From IMG/VR virus record IMGVR_UViG_3300015024_000001, positions 62,001-126,000 of that record: a stretch of 64,000 nucleotides of DNA, one strand, 5' to 3'. Positions 44,165-52,400 of this stretch are shown piece after piece; position 1 is the stretch's first letter; each line of letters opens with the position of its first letter. The position numbers were made by a program, and so were the translations under genes. This stretch comes from a virus. The notes under the pieces were generated by a model. It had not been told where the DNA came from. It made no database searches and saw only the letters and a program-made list of their open reading frames with translations.

Positions 44165-44258
44165 GTGTTTCAATGGCTACGAAAGATTAACTAATACGTC
44201 TGTCTGAAGACATAAAACTACAGCTTACACAATATTACACAACAATACATATAAAATT

Positions 44259-44690
44259 ATGGCAACTTCACTAAGAACTCGTAAAAAATCATCAGTATCC
44301 CCACAGCCAACAGTGCAAGATCTAGCAATATTGTTAAGTAGATGTTTAGGTTTAGACCTTACACAAGAATACGACCCTGATACTTTCTCTTCTATGGCAG
44401 TTGATATGTATCAAGCAACTGACCCTGATGTTTATACAGAGCAAGGTTTACAAATTTATACTTTATTGCAACAGTTATGCTTAACCACCCAACAAGAAAC
44501 TGCTATTGTAAAGACAGAACGTAGAACAAAAGTATGGTATCAACATTCATTAACGTTGCAAGACAAAACAGATAGTGAATTGGTAGATGATATTCTTGCT
44601 AATTATACTTTAGTTGTAAAATCTATCACCGATCCTAAAATCACAGAACCCGTAGCGTTTATTGCTATTGAGGTGCTTTTTAATGAGTAG
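44259..44690 (+). CDS. orphan protein
   Basis: 143 residues, start AAAATTATGGC. Ser/Lys-rich first 20, helical after. Unknown family; overlaps the next gene by 9 bases. Contains a dispersed-motif copy (44383). Confidence 0.6.
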   Translation: MATSLRTRKKSSVSPQPTVQDLAILLSRCLGLDLTQEYDPDTFSSMAVDMYQATDPDVYTEQGLQIYTLLQQLCLTTQQETAIVKTERRTKVWYQHSLTLQDKTDSELVDDILANYTLVVKSITDPKITEPVAFIAIEVLFNE

Positions 44691-45087
44691 TATACTAGAA
44701 CAAGTTACAAACCAAATCCGCGAAGCACGTTTGCAAGGTAATAAAGAAGTACTTGATAATCTTGTTATCTTAAAAGCTGATATTGCTCATGGGTTAAGCC
44801 AGAAACAGCCTGTCAAGGCACTCAAAACAATTACAGCCCTAATCACCTCTTATAAGCAAACTCAAGGCTTAATGCGAGAATCAGTGGCTGTACAGCGATA
44901 TCAAGATAAGATTAGTTTATTAGAATCTTTTCTAGTAGTAGATGATATGCTTGACACAAATAAAATGCAAGAGCTACTAGATATGGGTGACTATCCTAGT
45001 ATTCGTGATTGGATGTCGTTTCTTAAAGCAGAGTATATTGACCGTTATGATGGTAAACTAGCTTCAACTTTATACAATGGTAGGTAA
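44682..45087 (+). CDS. GatB/YqeY-like small protein
   Basis: 134 residues from the Met at 44682. The N-terminal pattern ILEQVTNQIREARLQGNKEVLDNLVILKADI, then YKQTQGLMRE and ISLLESFLV resembles YqeY (helical, related to tRNA-amidotransferase tails). YqeY function is unsettled. The match is by pattern only. Confidence 0.45.
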
Positions 45088-45089
45088 CT

Positions 45090-45818
45090 ATGAATTTAAC
45101 AATAAAAACAAGTGGTAGTTTTGAATCTATACAAAGATTTAAAGCTGATGGTACTGAGTTTTGGTATGCTAGAGATTTAATGAAGCTTCTTGGTTATAGT
45201 AAATGGGATAGATTTGCAGATGTAATTGAACGAGCAAAAATATCGTGTGAAATTTCAGGAAATATTTGGGAAAATAACGCTTCCCGCCTATGGGAAGCGT
45301 CTGGTAAAACTAAGCGTGAAAACTTTGAATTATCTAGATTTTTGTGCTACTTAATTGCCCAAAATGGTGATCCAAGAAAATCTGAGATCGCTGCAGCACA
45401 GACTTATTTTGCAGTAAGAACTAGGCAAGCAGAGATTATAGATGTACAACAACATCAACAACTAGCAACTCGTGACTCTGTTGATTATATACAAGCTGCT
45501 GAAATACTTACAAAATTACCTGATAATCGTTTAACACGTTTGTTGAATCAAATGTTAGTATCTGAACTATCACTAATTTCTGTAAATCAAAAGCAATTAA
45601 CACCAACTGAGGAGCAACCAAAACAATATATCACAGCAACAGTCCGAGCAGGACAACTTGGTTACACTACTAAACAGATTGGTAATGGTGCTACCCTTGG
45701 TAAATTTATCAAGCAACAAATTGAACCTAATTTCCTTGATTGGCAGGGTCAATATCAGGTAAATCATTATGAAGTATCTGATCAATTCGATAAAGCTATC
45801 CATAACTACTTTAATTAA
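45090..45818 (+). CDS. dinD: DinD-like protein
   Basis: 242 residues. Typical DinD block: ESIQRFKADGTEFWYARDLMKLLGY, IERAKISCEISG, ELSRFLCYLIAQNGDPRKSEIAAAQTYFAVRTRQAE. DinD in E. coli is SOS-induced and can inhibit RecA filaments; some phage relatives act as antirepressors. A 9-bp hairpin (ACGCTTCCC/GGGAAGCGT, 45287-45310) lies in the variable loop region. Confidence 0.78.
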   Translation: MNLTIKTSGSFESIQRFKADGTEFWYARDLMKLLGYSKWDRFADVIERAKISCEISGNIWENNASRLWEASGKTKRENFELSRFLCYLIAQNGDPRKSEIAAAQTYFAVRTRQAEIIDVQQHQQLATRDSVDYIQAAEILTKLPDNRLTRLLNQMLVSELSLISVNQKQLTPTEEQPKQYITATVRAGQLGYTTKQIGNGATLGKFIKQQIEPNFLDWQGQYQVNHYEVSDQFDKAIHNYFN

Positions 45819-45820
45819 CT

Positions 45821-46255
45821 ATGGCAACTAAAACAATATCCGCGTCAACATTACAAGCTTATCTTGCAACACAACCACCTGACACTCAAATCAACCTAGC
45901 TACACTAGCAACAATTATGCAAGATAGTAATTTACAAGAAGCTGTCACTTTCTTTTCTACGTTGAGTGAAATTAGAAAAGTAGAAATTATGTTTTACTTG
46001 TATAATTATTACTACAACATTCTTTCACAAGAATCTGTAAATAATGGTTGGTTGTTGGAATTAAGTGCTGACAATATTATGTTGCAAGACATTGAGGACG
46101 ATTTTATTATTAAGTTTAATCTTGATACTACACAACTTGTCCCACTCAGACGGTTGCTAGGACGACTACAACGTGAAACTTGTAAACAAAGGAACTATAA
46201 AAAAGAAGAAGTGATTGACACTATTGATCTGTCAGCTGGCAATAGTTGTGACTAA
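45821..46255 (+). CDS. helical orphan protein
   Basis: 144 residues, start two bases after dinD. Thr/Leu-rich, likely all-helical; a dispersed-motif copy lies inside. Ends overlapping the next GTG start. Confidence 0.6.
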   Translation: MATKTISASTLQAYLATQPPDTQINLATLATIMQDSNLQEAVTFFSTLSEIRKVEIMFYLYNYYYNILSQESVNNGWLLELSADNIMLQDIEDDFIIKFNLDTTQLVPLRRLLGRLQRETCKQRNYKKEEVIDTIDLSAGNSCD

Positions 46256-46463
46256 AACTGAAACTTATTTGTATCAACCCACTCCTGAAGATGTAGAGAA
46301 TTTTGAAGCTGTATGGATCAAACTTTGGCATCCTACTTTTAAAGAAATACCTATGGAACAATATACTTGTATATGTAACTTCGCATTTGAAGTATTTATA
46401 GCAGGAGTCAATCAAAATAAACATAATATCATATTAGATTTAGAAAGGACACTTAACCAATGA
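46248..46463 (+). CDS. small acidic orphan protein
   Basis: 71 residues from the GTG at 46248 (TKTETYLYQPTPEDVENF..); the more distant ATG would sit deep in the previous gene. Unknown family. ATGA overlap with the next gene. Confidence 0.5.
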   Translation: MTKTETYLYQPTPEDVENFEAVWIKLWHPTFKEIPMEQYTCICNFAFEVFIAGVNQNKHNIILDLERTLNQ

Positions 46464-46732
46464 TTAGTTTTGCAAACAAGAATAAAGCTGAAGTTCTAAA
46501 AGCACTTTGGGAAAACTCGAAAGCACAAGGAATGTCTTTCCGACATCTACCAGAATCAGGTGAAATTACACTTGTACAATGTTCTGCTGCACTAGCAGTT
46601 AGTTCCTATGTTGATTATTTCTCTGGAAAAGTAATTAAAGTTGACTTTTCTAGTGAAGCTTTCGATCCTAGAAGTTATGACCGAGACAATGGTGATGGTG
46701 CTGCTACAAAAGTACTACAAGGTATGTTATAA
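46460..46732 (+). CDS. conserved phage protein of unknown function
   Basis: 90 residues: NKAEVLKALWENSKAQGMSF..YVDYFSGKVIKVDFSSEAFDPRSYDRDNGDGAA. This is a recognisable small phage family (YFDY..G..MKVDLS..DP..YDRDNG), of unknown function. Confidence 0.65.
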   Translation: MISFANKNKAEVLKALWENSKAQGMSFRHLPESGEITLVQCSAALAVSSYVDYFSGKVIKVDFSSEAFDPRSYDRDNGDGAATKVLQGML

Positions 46733-46758
46733 TATACTAGTCGTTTCATCAGACTAGT

Positions 46759-47094
46759 ATGTTTGCACCTAAGACAAAATGTATTATGTATAGTGGTAAG
46801 GATGATGTAGTCCTAGGATCATACGATCAAGGATTGCACTATCCTTCCATATACACAATACAACACTACGACTCTAACCAAAATATAGTACGTCTATATA
46901 ATGCACCTGAGATTGATTTCTCTGTAACTTCTGATGGTTGGGGCTTTTCTCGTGCATTAGCTTTTCAATCAGTTTGGTGGCAGAGAAAGTTTGTAACATT
47001 AGATGTATTTTTAGCTACAGCTTCTCCACAATTATCTTATTACAACAAACTCCAAGAGATTTATGGCAATTACACTTCCAACATCAACAATTGA
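46759..47094 (+). CDS. orphan protein
   Basis: 111 residues, beta-rich, aromatic. Unknown family. Overlaps the recombinase-like ATPase gene by 32 bases. Confidence 0.55.
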   Translation: MFAPKTKCIMYSGKDDVVLGSYDQGLHYPSIYTIQHYDSNQNIVRLYNAPEIDFSVTSDGWGFSRALAFQSVWWQRKFVTLDVFLATASPQLSYYNKLQEIYGNYTSNINN

Positions 47095-47479
47095 ACCTAC
47101 TTATATTGATCCTTCAGTTCTTACTATTCTTTCAAATACAAAAGTAGGTAAAACTTCTAGCTGTTTGCAACTACCCAATTCTTTACTTGTAGACCTTGAA
47201 GATAGTGCTTCTTTCTATAAAGGAACTTATCTAAATCTTAAGAAACAGTCTACCGTAGAAAATAAAGGTATGGGTTCTTTATTATTAGAAACCGTAGCAG
47301 CTATTCAACAGGCTAATACTGAAGCAGGTCGTTGTGTGTATGATTTTATTATTATCGACACTTTAACTGTCATTGAGAAGATTGCTCGTCAAAAAGCAAC
47401 CTATGATTACAAAAAAACATTAGCGGGTAAAAATTTCTCAGGTACAGATGTTGTAGCTGAACTTTCAAAAGGCGCGGGT
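47063..47479 (+). CDS. Sak4-like RecA-fold ATPase, exon 1
   Basis: 139 codons holding Walker A SNTKVGKTS (about 24-32), DLEDSASFY, and Walker B YDFIIIDTLTVIEK (about 103-116), ending ELSKGAG. It matches phage Sak4/AAA_24 single-strand annealing or RecA-like ATPases in layout. I place the 5' splice site after GGT (U at 47479). Exon 2 begins at 48546; the joined protein would have 282 residues. SSB lies about 0.8 kb downstream. Confidence 0.7.
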
Positions 47480-48545
47480 TTGTAAAATAGCCCGTATCTG
47501 GTTAATTGCTGGAAACTCTTAAAGTCGGCACACTACAACATAGCTAGAAATGGCAAGTGTGAAAGTTTGAAAAGTGTAGGCTATGAATGTATGTTATAAT
47601 GGTATACATGAATGAAAGACAATCAGCAGCAAAGCTCCTAAGTAATTATTTATATGGAGAATGTTCAACGACTATCCCTCGGAAGGGGAGTAGGTTGGTA
47701 GAAATATTAGCCGAAAAGCCAGATATAGTTTTCAAAAAGCTATGGGATAAAAAAGACAGTAGGTTTGATGTTGCGGGTATTTATCTAATTTTATGTACAG
47801 GTAACGATGAGTTTTATATAGGTTCATCAAAAAATATACACATAAGATTTAGAAAACACCGTAATGAGTTGAATATTGACAAACACTATGGTAAATACTT
47901 ACAGAGATCTTTTACTAAATATGGTAGAGATTCATTAGTAGGTTTTATATTAGAAGAGACTATAGATTTTGAAGGTAGGGAGTTATATTGGATCAAGTAT
48001 TTAAAACCTAAATTCAATTCATCAGAAGATGTGAAGAGAAACTTTTTAAATGCTCAATACTACGAAGCTATCCAGAAAGCTAGAGAAAAACAACAAATAA
48101 AAGTTGTTGCACTAACGCTAGAAGGTAATTTTGTTAAAGAGTTTGATAGTGTTACTAGAGCAGCTGAGTTTTTTGGAACTTCCTCAACTAATATATCTGG
48201 TGTTTGTAAAGGTCGTCTAAGATATATGAAAGACCATTTATTTATTTACAAAATAGATTATGATCCTAATAAATCGTACAGACTTAAAGAATACCTAGCA
48301 GGTACTAAGAACCCAAAACATCTTCAAATTATTCTTGAAGCAATAGGTAAGTCTGTAGTGTCTATTAACATTAAAACTCAGGAAGTCAAACAATACATCT
48401 CAATATCTGAAGCTGCAAGATCACATAATTTGACTAGGACAATGTTTAAATACAATTACCTAGACAATAAACGCCTTTTAGGTGATCTAAAGTTTGAATA
48501 CTATAAAAATATAGTCTAGTCTTTATGGTGACATAAAGTATATCG
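47480..48545 (+). other. group I intron in the Sak4-like gene
   Basis: About 1066 bases. Core pieces in order: AATTGCTGGAAA (P), AATCAGCAGCAAAGCTCC (Q region), GTTCAACGACTATCC (R) and ATATAGTCTAGTC (S). With these ends the upstream exon ends in U and the intron ends in G, as the splicing rules require, and the reading frame is restored. Ends are inferred, not observed. Confidence 0.75.
47587..48519 (+). CDS. intron-encoded GIY-YIG homing endonuclease
   Basis: 310 residues. GIY-YIG core AGIYLILCTGNDEFYIGSSKNIHIRFRKH (about 63-90), with catalytic Arg and the YGRDSLVGFILEE..E..WIKYLKP tail, then two NUMOD-type repeats (TLEGNFVKEFDSVTRAAEFFGT; KTQEVKQYISISEAARSHN). It would cut intronless alleles. 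The first 60 codons overlap intron-core sequence, so translation may begin at a non-ATG codon further in. Confidence 0.85.
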   Translation: MYVIMVYMNERQSAAKLLSNYLYGECSTTIPRKGSRLVEILAEKPDIVFKKLWDKKDSRFDVAGIYLILCTGNDEFYIGSSKNIHIRFRKHRNELNIDKHYGKYLQRSFTKYGRDSLVGFILEETIDFEGRELYWIKYLKPKFNSSEDVKRNFLNAQYYEAIQKAREKQQIKVVALTLEGNFVKEFDSVTRAAEFFGTSSTNISGVCKGRLRYMKDHLFIYKIDYDPNKSYRLKEYLAGTKNPKHLQIILEAIGKSVVSINIKTQEVKQYISISEAARSHNLTRTMFKYNYLDNKRLLGDLKFEYYKNIV

Positions 48546-48977
48546 TATGTACACTTTAATAAGGCTTTCAACGACTTGATTGACCCGTTTAAAGGTTTAG
48601 CAGGTAAATGCCTTATTCTTCTATGTCATGCTAAACTATCATCTATCAGTAAAGATTCTACAGAAATTGATCTAAAAGATATTGAACTATCTGGTAAGAA
48701 TAAATTAGCTGTTACAGCTTATGCAGATACGATTGGTCTCTTATACCGTCACAAACGTAATAAGAATCAAAACATCATATCTTTTAAAACAAGTGAAGAT
48801 AATTTAGTATGTGGTACACGTTCTGCACACTTAATGAACAAGACTTTTGTGTTTTCAGAGTACGATCCTAAATCTAATGAATTAACAACACATTGGGATT
48901 TAGTTTTTAAATCACTTGGTTCTGATAAACAGATGCAAGAGGTAGAAGAAGTAGAACCACAAAAAGAAGAAGCTTAA
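48546..48977 (+). CDS. Sak4-like RecA-fold ATPase, exon 2
   Basis: 143 codons reading YVHFNKAFNDLIDPFKGLAGKCLILLCH, through TAYADTIGLLYRH and KTSEDNLVCGTRS, to an acidic tail. It has no start of its own and joins exon 1 in frame at GAG|YVH. C-terminal acid-rich tail may interact with SSB-like proteins. Confidence 0.7.
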   Translation, partial: YVHFNKAFNDLIDPFKGLAGKCLILLCHAKLSSISKDSTEIDLKDIELSGKNKLAVTAYADTIGLLYRHKRNKNQNIISFKTSEDNLVCGTRSAHLMNKTFVFSEYDPKSNELTTHWDLVFKSLGSDKQMQEVEEVEPQKEEA

Positions 48978-49036
48978 CTAACAAGGATTGGTAATACCCT
49001 TCTAATTATTACCTGTTGTTGTGCAAAGAGGTCATT

Positions 49037-49393
49037 ATGCTACTTATAACCTATAACTCTAACCCTCAGAATAATCCTGACTTACCTACAATCAGAGGTT
49101 GGTCTTTATATACACTCGAAGATTGGCAATCTTTATGGATGGATGTTGATAGTTACTTCTCTTATCTACCTAGTGGTGATGCTGAACTTGAGTTTAATGT
49201 AAAAGGTATAGGTTCTGTATATTATGACTGTCATACAGGATGGTTCAAAGATTATCAAGTATCTGAGATTGATATTAACAAACCTTACTTCAGTTTGGAA
49301 ATTATTGAAAACTTAGACCTTATACTTGGTACTAATTTCTATGTACCGTATATTTTTGATGATCCTATATATCCAGAAATGGATGTTGATTAA
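49037..49393 (+). CDS. orphan protein
   Basis: 118 residues from the ATG with AGAGG just upstream. Acidic, aromatic, beta-rich; no recognised family. Confidence 0.6.
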   Translation: MLLITYNSNPQNNPDLPTIRGWSLYTLEDWQSLWMDVDSYFSYLPSGDAELEFNVKGIGSVYYDCHTGWFKDYQVSEIDINKPYFSLEIIENLDLILGTNFYVPYIFDDPIYPEMDVD

Positions 49394-49426
49394 TGTGCTA
49401 TAATGTTTACACTACAAACTAAAACT

Positions 49427-49648
49427 ATGTCAGAAACAATTACAAAAGAAGATTTAATGGATCTTCAACGTCAAATCACCCAAGCTTTACAAGAACAAGT
49501 TCTAAATAATATTAGAGGTAATGTTAAACCTTATATGGAGGTACTAGACTATTCAATTCGTCTACTAGAAAAACTCTCTTGTATTGGTAATGAGTTTGCA
49601 GAAAAGTTGCAATACTCTGACCAAATTGGTTTACAAGAGTATTATTAA
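49427..49648 (+). CDS. helical orphan protein
   Basis: 73 residues from AAAACTATGTC (an upstream Met is also in frame). Helical, Gln-rich start (RQITQALQEQ). Unknown. Confidence 0.5.
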   Translation: MSETITKEDLMDLQRQITQALQEQVLNNIRGNVKPYMEVLDYSIRLLEKLSCIGNEFAEKLQYSDQIGLQEYY

Positions 49649-49766
49649 ATTATTTGCTCTAATCATAGAAGAAAATGTCTCTGGTCTTGACTATTTAAAG
49701 CAATCCTATTTTGCTATACAACAAGCTAAGATGTTTGATAAATTACTAACACTACAAAATAACTAA
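49584..49766 (+). CDS. small helical protein, start uncertain
   Basis: The coding-looking part is YKSIIKLFALIIEENVSGLDYLKQSYF..LLTLQNN. The ATG lies inside the previous gene; a TTG at 49626 is an alternative. Ends eight bases before SSB. Confidence 0.4.
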   Translation: MVMSLQKSCNTLTKLVYKSIIKLFALIIEENVSGLDYLKQSYFAIQQAKMFDKLLTLQNN

Positions 49767-49774
49767 CAAAAACT

Positions 49775-50188
49775 ATGTCTGCACAAATTCAAGTTACTGG
49801 TACCATTGCTTCCGTTGATTCGATCAAAACTTTTGACTCTGGTAAGTGTGTTCTTAAATTTTCTATCGTTACACCTAATGGTGAACCTAAGAAAGATGGT
49901 GATGAGTATGCACCCTCACAGTTCTATAAAGTAGAACTATGGGATAAAGCAGCTAAATCAATGGAGAAACACATTATAAAAGGTTCTAAAGCCTATGTAC
50001 GTGGTAACCATGTATCTCGTGCTTGGGAAAATGATACTTCTAAAGGTATTGAAGAACAAATCAAGTACGCTACAGTAGAACCTTTTGTATGGGTCAATGA
50101 TGGTAGTTCTTCACAAGAGACATACACAGCTACTAAATCTACTACAACCACATCACAAAATACTGCTAATAGTGATATGCCCTTTTAA
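49775..50188 (+). CDS. ssb: single-stranded DNA-binding protein
   Basis: 137 residues. OB-fold core: VTGTIASVDSIKTFDSGKC, LKFSIVTPNG, FYKVELWDKAAKSMEKHIIKGSKAYVRGN. A Ser/Thr-rich linker leads to the acidic tip SDMPF, the usual docking tail for replication and recombination partners. Follows the Sak4-like ATPase and precedes the replication block. Confidence 0.9.
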   Translation: MSAQIQVTGTIASVDSIKTFDSGKCVLKFSIVTPNGEPKKDGDEYAPSQFYKVELWDKAAKSMEKHIIKGSKAYVRGNHVSRAWENDTSKGIEEQIKYATVEPFVWVNDGSSSQETYTATKSTTTTSQNTANSDMPF

Positions 50189-50957
50189 ATAACACTATGG
50201 GTTGGAATTAGACCTCCTCCAGTTGATTTAAAACAACAAAGTCTATTCTGTAAAATAAAACTGAAAAGTCAATTGAGGCAGTGATTAAGTTTTATCTCCC
50301 ATAAATATATATCATAGTGTCGGCTGACATGAAAAAAGCGATCTTGTGGAAAACACATACTTCAGGATATAGTGTAAGGGCTGCCAACAATAGCTTTGTG
50401 GATCATAATCTCGGCACAGTTGGCGTGGGCGAGAACACCTCTCACACTAGGATCGGTTCGACACTTAACGTTTGTAGGTAACGTAAACCTTCATTAACCA
50501 CCTGTGGCTGACTGGTAAAGCAATCAACTTAAAGTGTGTGTAACACAGCTTGGGTCACTATAGTAGTGATATTATATGTGAATCTCCCCTAAACGGTGAA
50601 GGCTAAGTTATAAGAATTAGTACTACTTATAATATGCTAATACCGTACCAATTGCCTCTCTAGTGAGAGGTTCTAGTGTGTAGAGACTATACAGGGAGTA
50701 TCTTGTAGTGGAGTAATAGTTTAGTGGTATAACACCTTCGGCAAGAAGGAAGTTTGGTTCGAGTCCAATGATACTATTGCAAGATAAAGATAGAGTCCAG
50801 ACCATCAAATATTATATACTTATATTATGTTTCAAGGAATATAAATAAGTACTTAGTAGTAGTGAAAACTATAGTGGTAAGCATAATTGATGACATACAG
50901 ATTCGATTTCTGTCAGGTGGATTGTAGAAAGGTGTTGCATGACGCAGCATCTTTTTT
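50189..50957 (+). ncRNA. gene-free structured region with tRNA-like pieces
   Basis: About 770 bases without a convincing reading frame, ended by a terminator. tRNA-like parts: a D-arm-like GGCTGACTGGTAAAGC (about 50505-50521); GTTTAGTGGTATAAC, CCTTCGGCAAGAAGG and a T arm TTGG/TTCGAGT/CCAA (50718-50769); AGTGGTAAGC and a perfect T arm ACAGA/TTCGATT/TCTGT (about 50873-50913). None gives a standard cloverleaf. Could be decayed or unusual tRNAs or a structured RNA. Confidence 0.4.
50932..50957 (+). terminator. terminator after the tRNA-like region
   Basis: 7-bp stem GTGTTGC/GCAGCAT (two G-U pairs), loop ATGAC, then CTTTTTT. It supports transcription of the noncoding stretch as a separate unit. 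Confidence 0.65.
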
Positions 50958-50980
50958 GTATATCATAAGTAGGTATAAAT

Positions 50981-51223
50981 ATGACACATACAGTAGATTC
51001 ACAAATACTAGCTGCATTTTCAGATTATACTCTAAAAAGAGAATTGATACGCACTGCTGAACATATCAATACAATAGCTAAAGAACAAGGTATATATTTT
51101 GCTATAGCTTTCCTAATTGATGCTAATTATGATAATGAAAGATTACAAAAACTACTACCTATATTACATACAATTAGAGGAGCAATAAAAAATGAACTGG
51201 CAACCAATAGAAACTGCACCTAA
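50981..51223 (+). CDS. helical orphan protein
   Basis: 80 residues, all-helical, unknown family. Overlaps the next gene by 32 bases; the next ribosome site GGAG lies within it. Confidence 0.55.
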   Translation: MTHTVDSQILAAFSDYTLKRELIRTAEHINTIAKEQGIYFAIAFLIDANYDNERLQKLLPILHTIRGAIKNELATNRNCT

Positions 51224-51398
51224 AGATAGTACTTGGATATTATTAGCATCTAATTTACATGATTGTAAACTTATCCCACAAGTAGCAGTATCTCGCTGGT
51301 ATCCTGATGACAATAATTGGGATATGGTTGGTTGGGTTACTTCTAGATGTGAATATTTTCCTGAACCTACTTATTGGTCATATATATTGGAAACATAG
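51192..51398 (+). CDS. DUF551-like small protein
   Basis: 68 residues: NWQPIETAPKDSTWILLAS..VAVSRWYPDDNNWDMVGW..PTYWSYI. Same family as the protein at 42170, so a duplicated phage gene. Function unknown. Ends within a dispersed-motif copy. Confidence 0.65.
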   Translation: MNWQPIETAPKDSTWILLASNLHDCKLIPQVAVSRWYPDDNNWDMVGWVTSRCEYFPEPTYWSYILET

Positions 51399-51404
51399 AA
51401 GAGA

Positions 51405-51683
51405 ATGGCAACAATACCTAAATTATCTATATGGGTTTTAGATACAGATTGGATTTACAGTATAAAAGTACCTGTGAAGTGGAGTCATTCTAACTATTTC
51501 TTACTAGCTACACATAACATACCTTTCTGTATAAGATATGAAGAAAATATGGCTTCATTTCTTGAACGACATCCAGCTCTGTTTGCGCCTATACATAGAG
51601 CTATACATGACTGGTACGGACATGATAAAGGACGGGTAGATTTTAATCAACAAGGTTATAAATATATTAGGAAGTTAATATGA
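51405..51683 (+). CDS. orphan protein
   Basis: 92 residues, Trp/His-rich, unknown. Begins directly after the dispersed motif ACATAGAAGAGAA; ATGA overlap with the next gene. Confidence 0.55.
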   Translation: MATIPKLSIWVLDTDWIYSIKVPVKWSHSNYFLLATHNIPFCIRYEENMASFLERHPALFAPIHRAIHDWYGHDKGRVDFNQQGYKYIRKLI

Positions 51684-52300
51684 TGATGCATGATTGGCTA
51701 CTGGATATAGGTATGGATTCTAATACTCCTGTAATAACTTTAGAACAGTATGTAAAAGATAATAAACCAAAAGGGTTCATATTAGACCTGAAGAAACACT
51801 ACGGTTGGAGGAAAGGACGTTTAGAGCTACACGAGATTATAGATGATTACTTTCTTGTAGGTGTGTTAAATTCTGTTCTTGTTAAACTATACACAGAAAG
51901 AAATGCAGATAACTTTAACTTACTCTCACTTGAGTTAAACAATATAGTTATAGTAAATCAAGATGATCTTTTTTCTGATAAAGGTAAGATTCTAGTTACT
52001 CGTCTTACAGAATATTCTGTTTATTTCAGAAATCTTACAATAAATGCACCTCAAAACGGCTCCTATGAAGAGACGATGTGTAGAGAAAAGAGTATATCTA
52101 CATACTTTCAGAGTTTAGCTAACGCAGTATTATTGGAGATGTATTTTGGTGCTGCTATCAGGTCTTATGATAGAGATTTTATTAGACATTTGAATATAGA
52201 CTCTAGTTTAAATCATGAACAGTTAATGGATCTGTATGAAAAACTGTATGATAGAGATTCTGTTATAAGAAGTAATCACTACTTCTTATCGGAAAGGTAA
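51680..52300 (+). CDS. orphan protein
   Basis: 206 residues, acidic alpha/beta, no recognised motif. Coupled to the preceding gene. Confidence 0.6.
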   Translation: MMMHDWLLDIGMDSNTPVITLEQYVKDNKPKGFILDLKKHYGWRKGRLELHEIIDDYFLVGVLNSVLVKLYTERNADNFNLLSLELNNIVIVNQDDLFSDKGKILVTRLTEYSVYFRNLTINAPQNGSYEETMCREKSISTYFQSLANAVLLEMYFGAAIRSYDRDFIRHLNIDSSLNHEQLMDLYEKLYDRDSVIRSNHYFLSER

Positions 52301-52400
52301 ATTGCAAATAGTAAATAATAATATAGACCTCTTTTTGGAAATTAACTACGAAGAGTCTTCTTATGTGCTAGAATAAACAGGCACTTCACCTTTCTCTTCT

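Larger units (their letters stand above)
42505..44175. mobile_element. complete IS200/IS605-family element (IS605 type)
   Basis: Divergent tnpA (-) and tnpB (+). Left end has the hairpin CCGTGC/GCACGG with TTCTA loop (42518-42534). Right end, overlapping the tnpB tail, has the bulged hairpin ACCGCTG/CAG..CGGT (about 44147-44165). Both genes appear intact, so the element may be active. IS200/IS605 moves as single strands and makes no target duplication. Confidence 0.85.

Noticed and set aside
50702-50783. Standard tRNA gene (Gly- or Cys-like)
   Set aside because: D, anticodon and T arms look right, but competing acceptor pairings leave 5-8 extra bases and the anticodon loop is not seven bases with U at 33. 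Kept only as tRNA-like.
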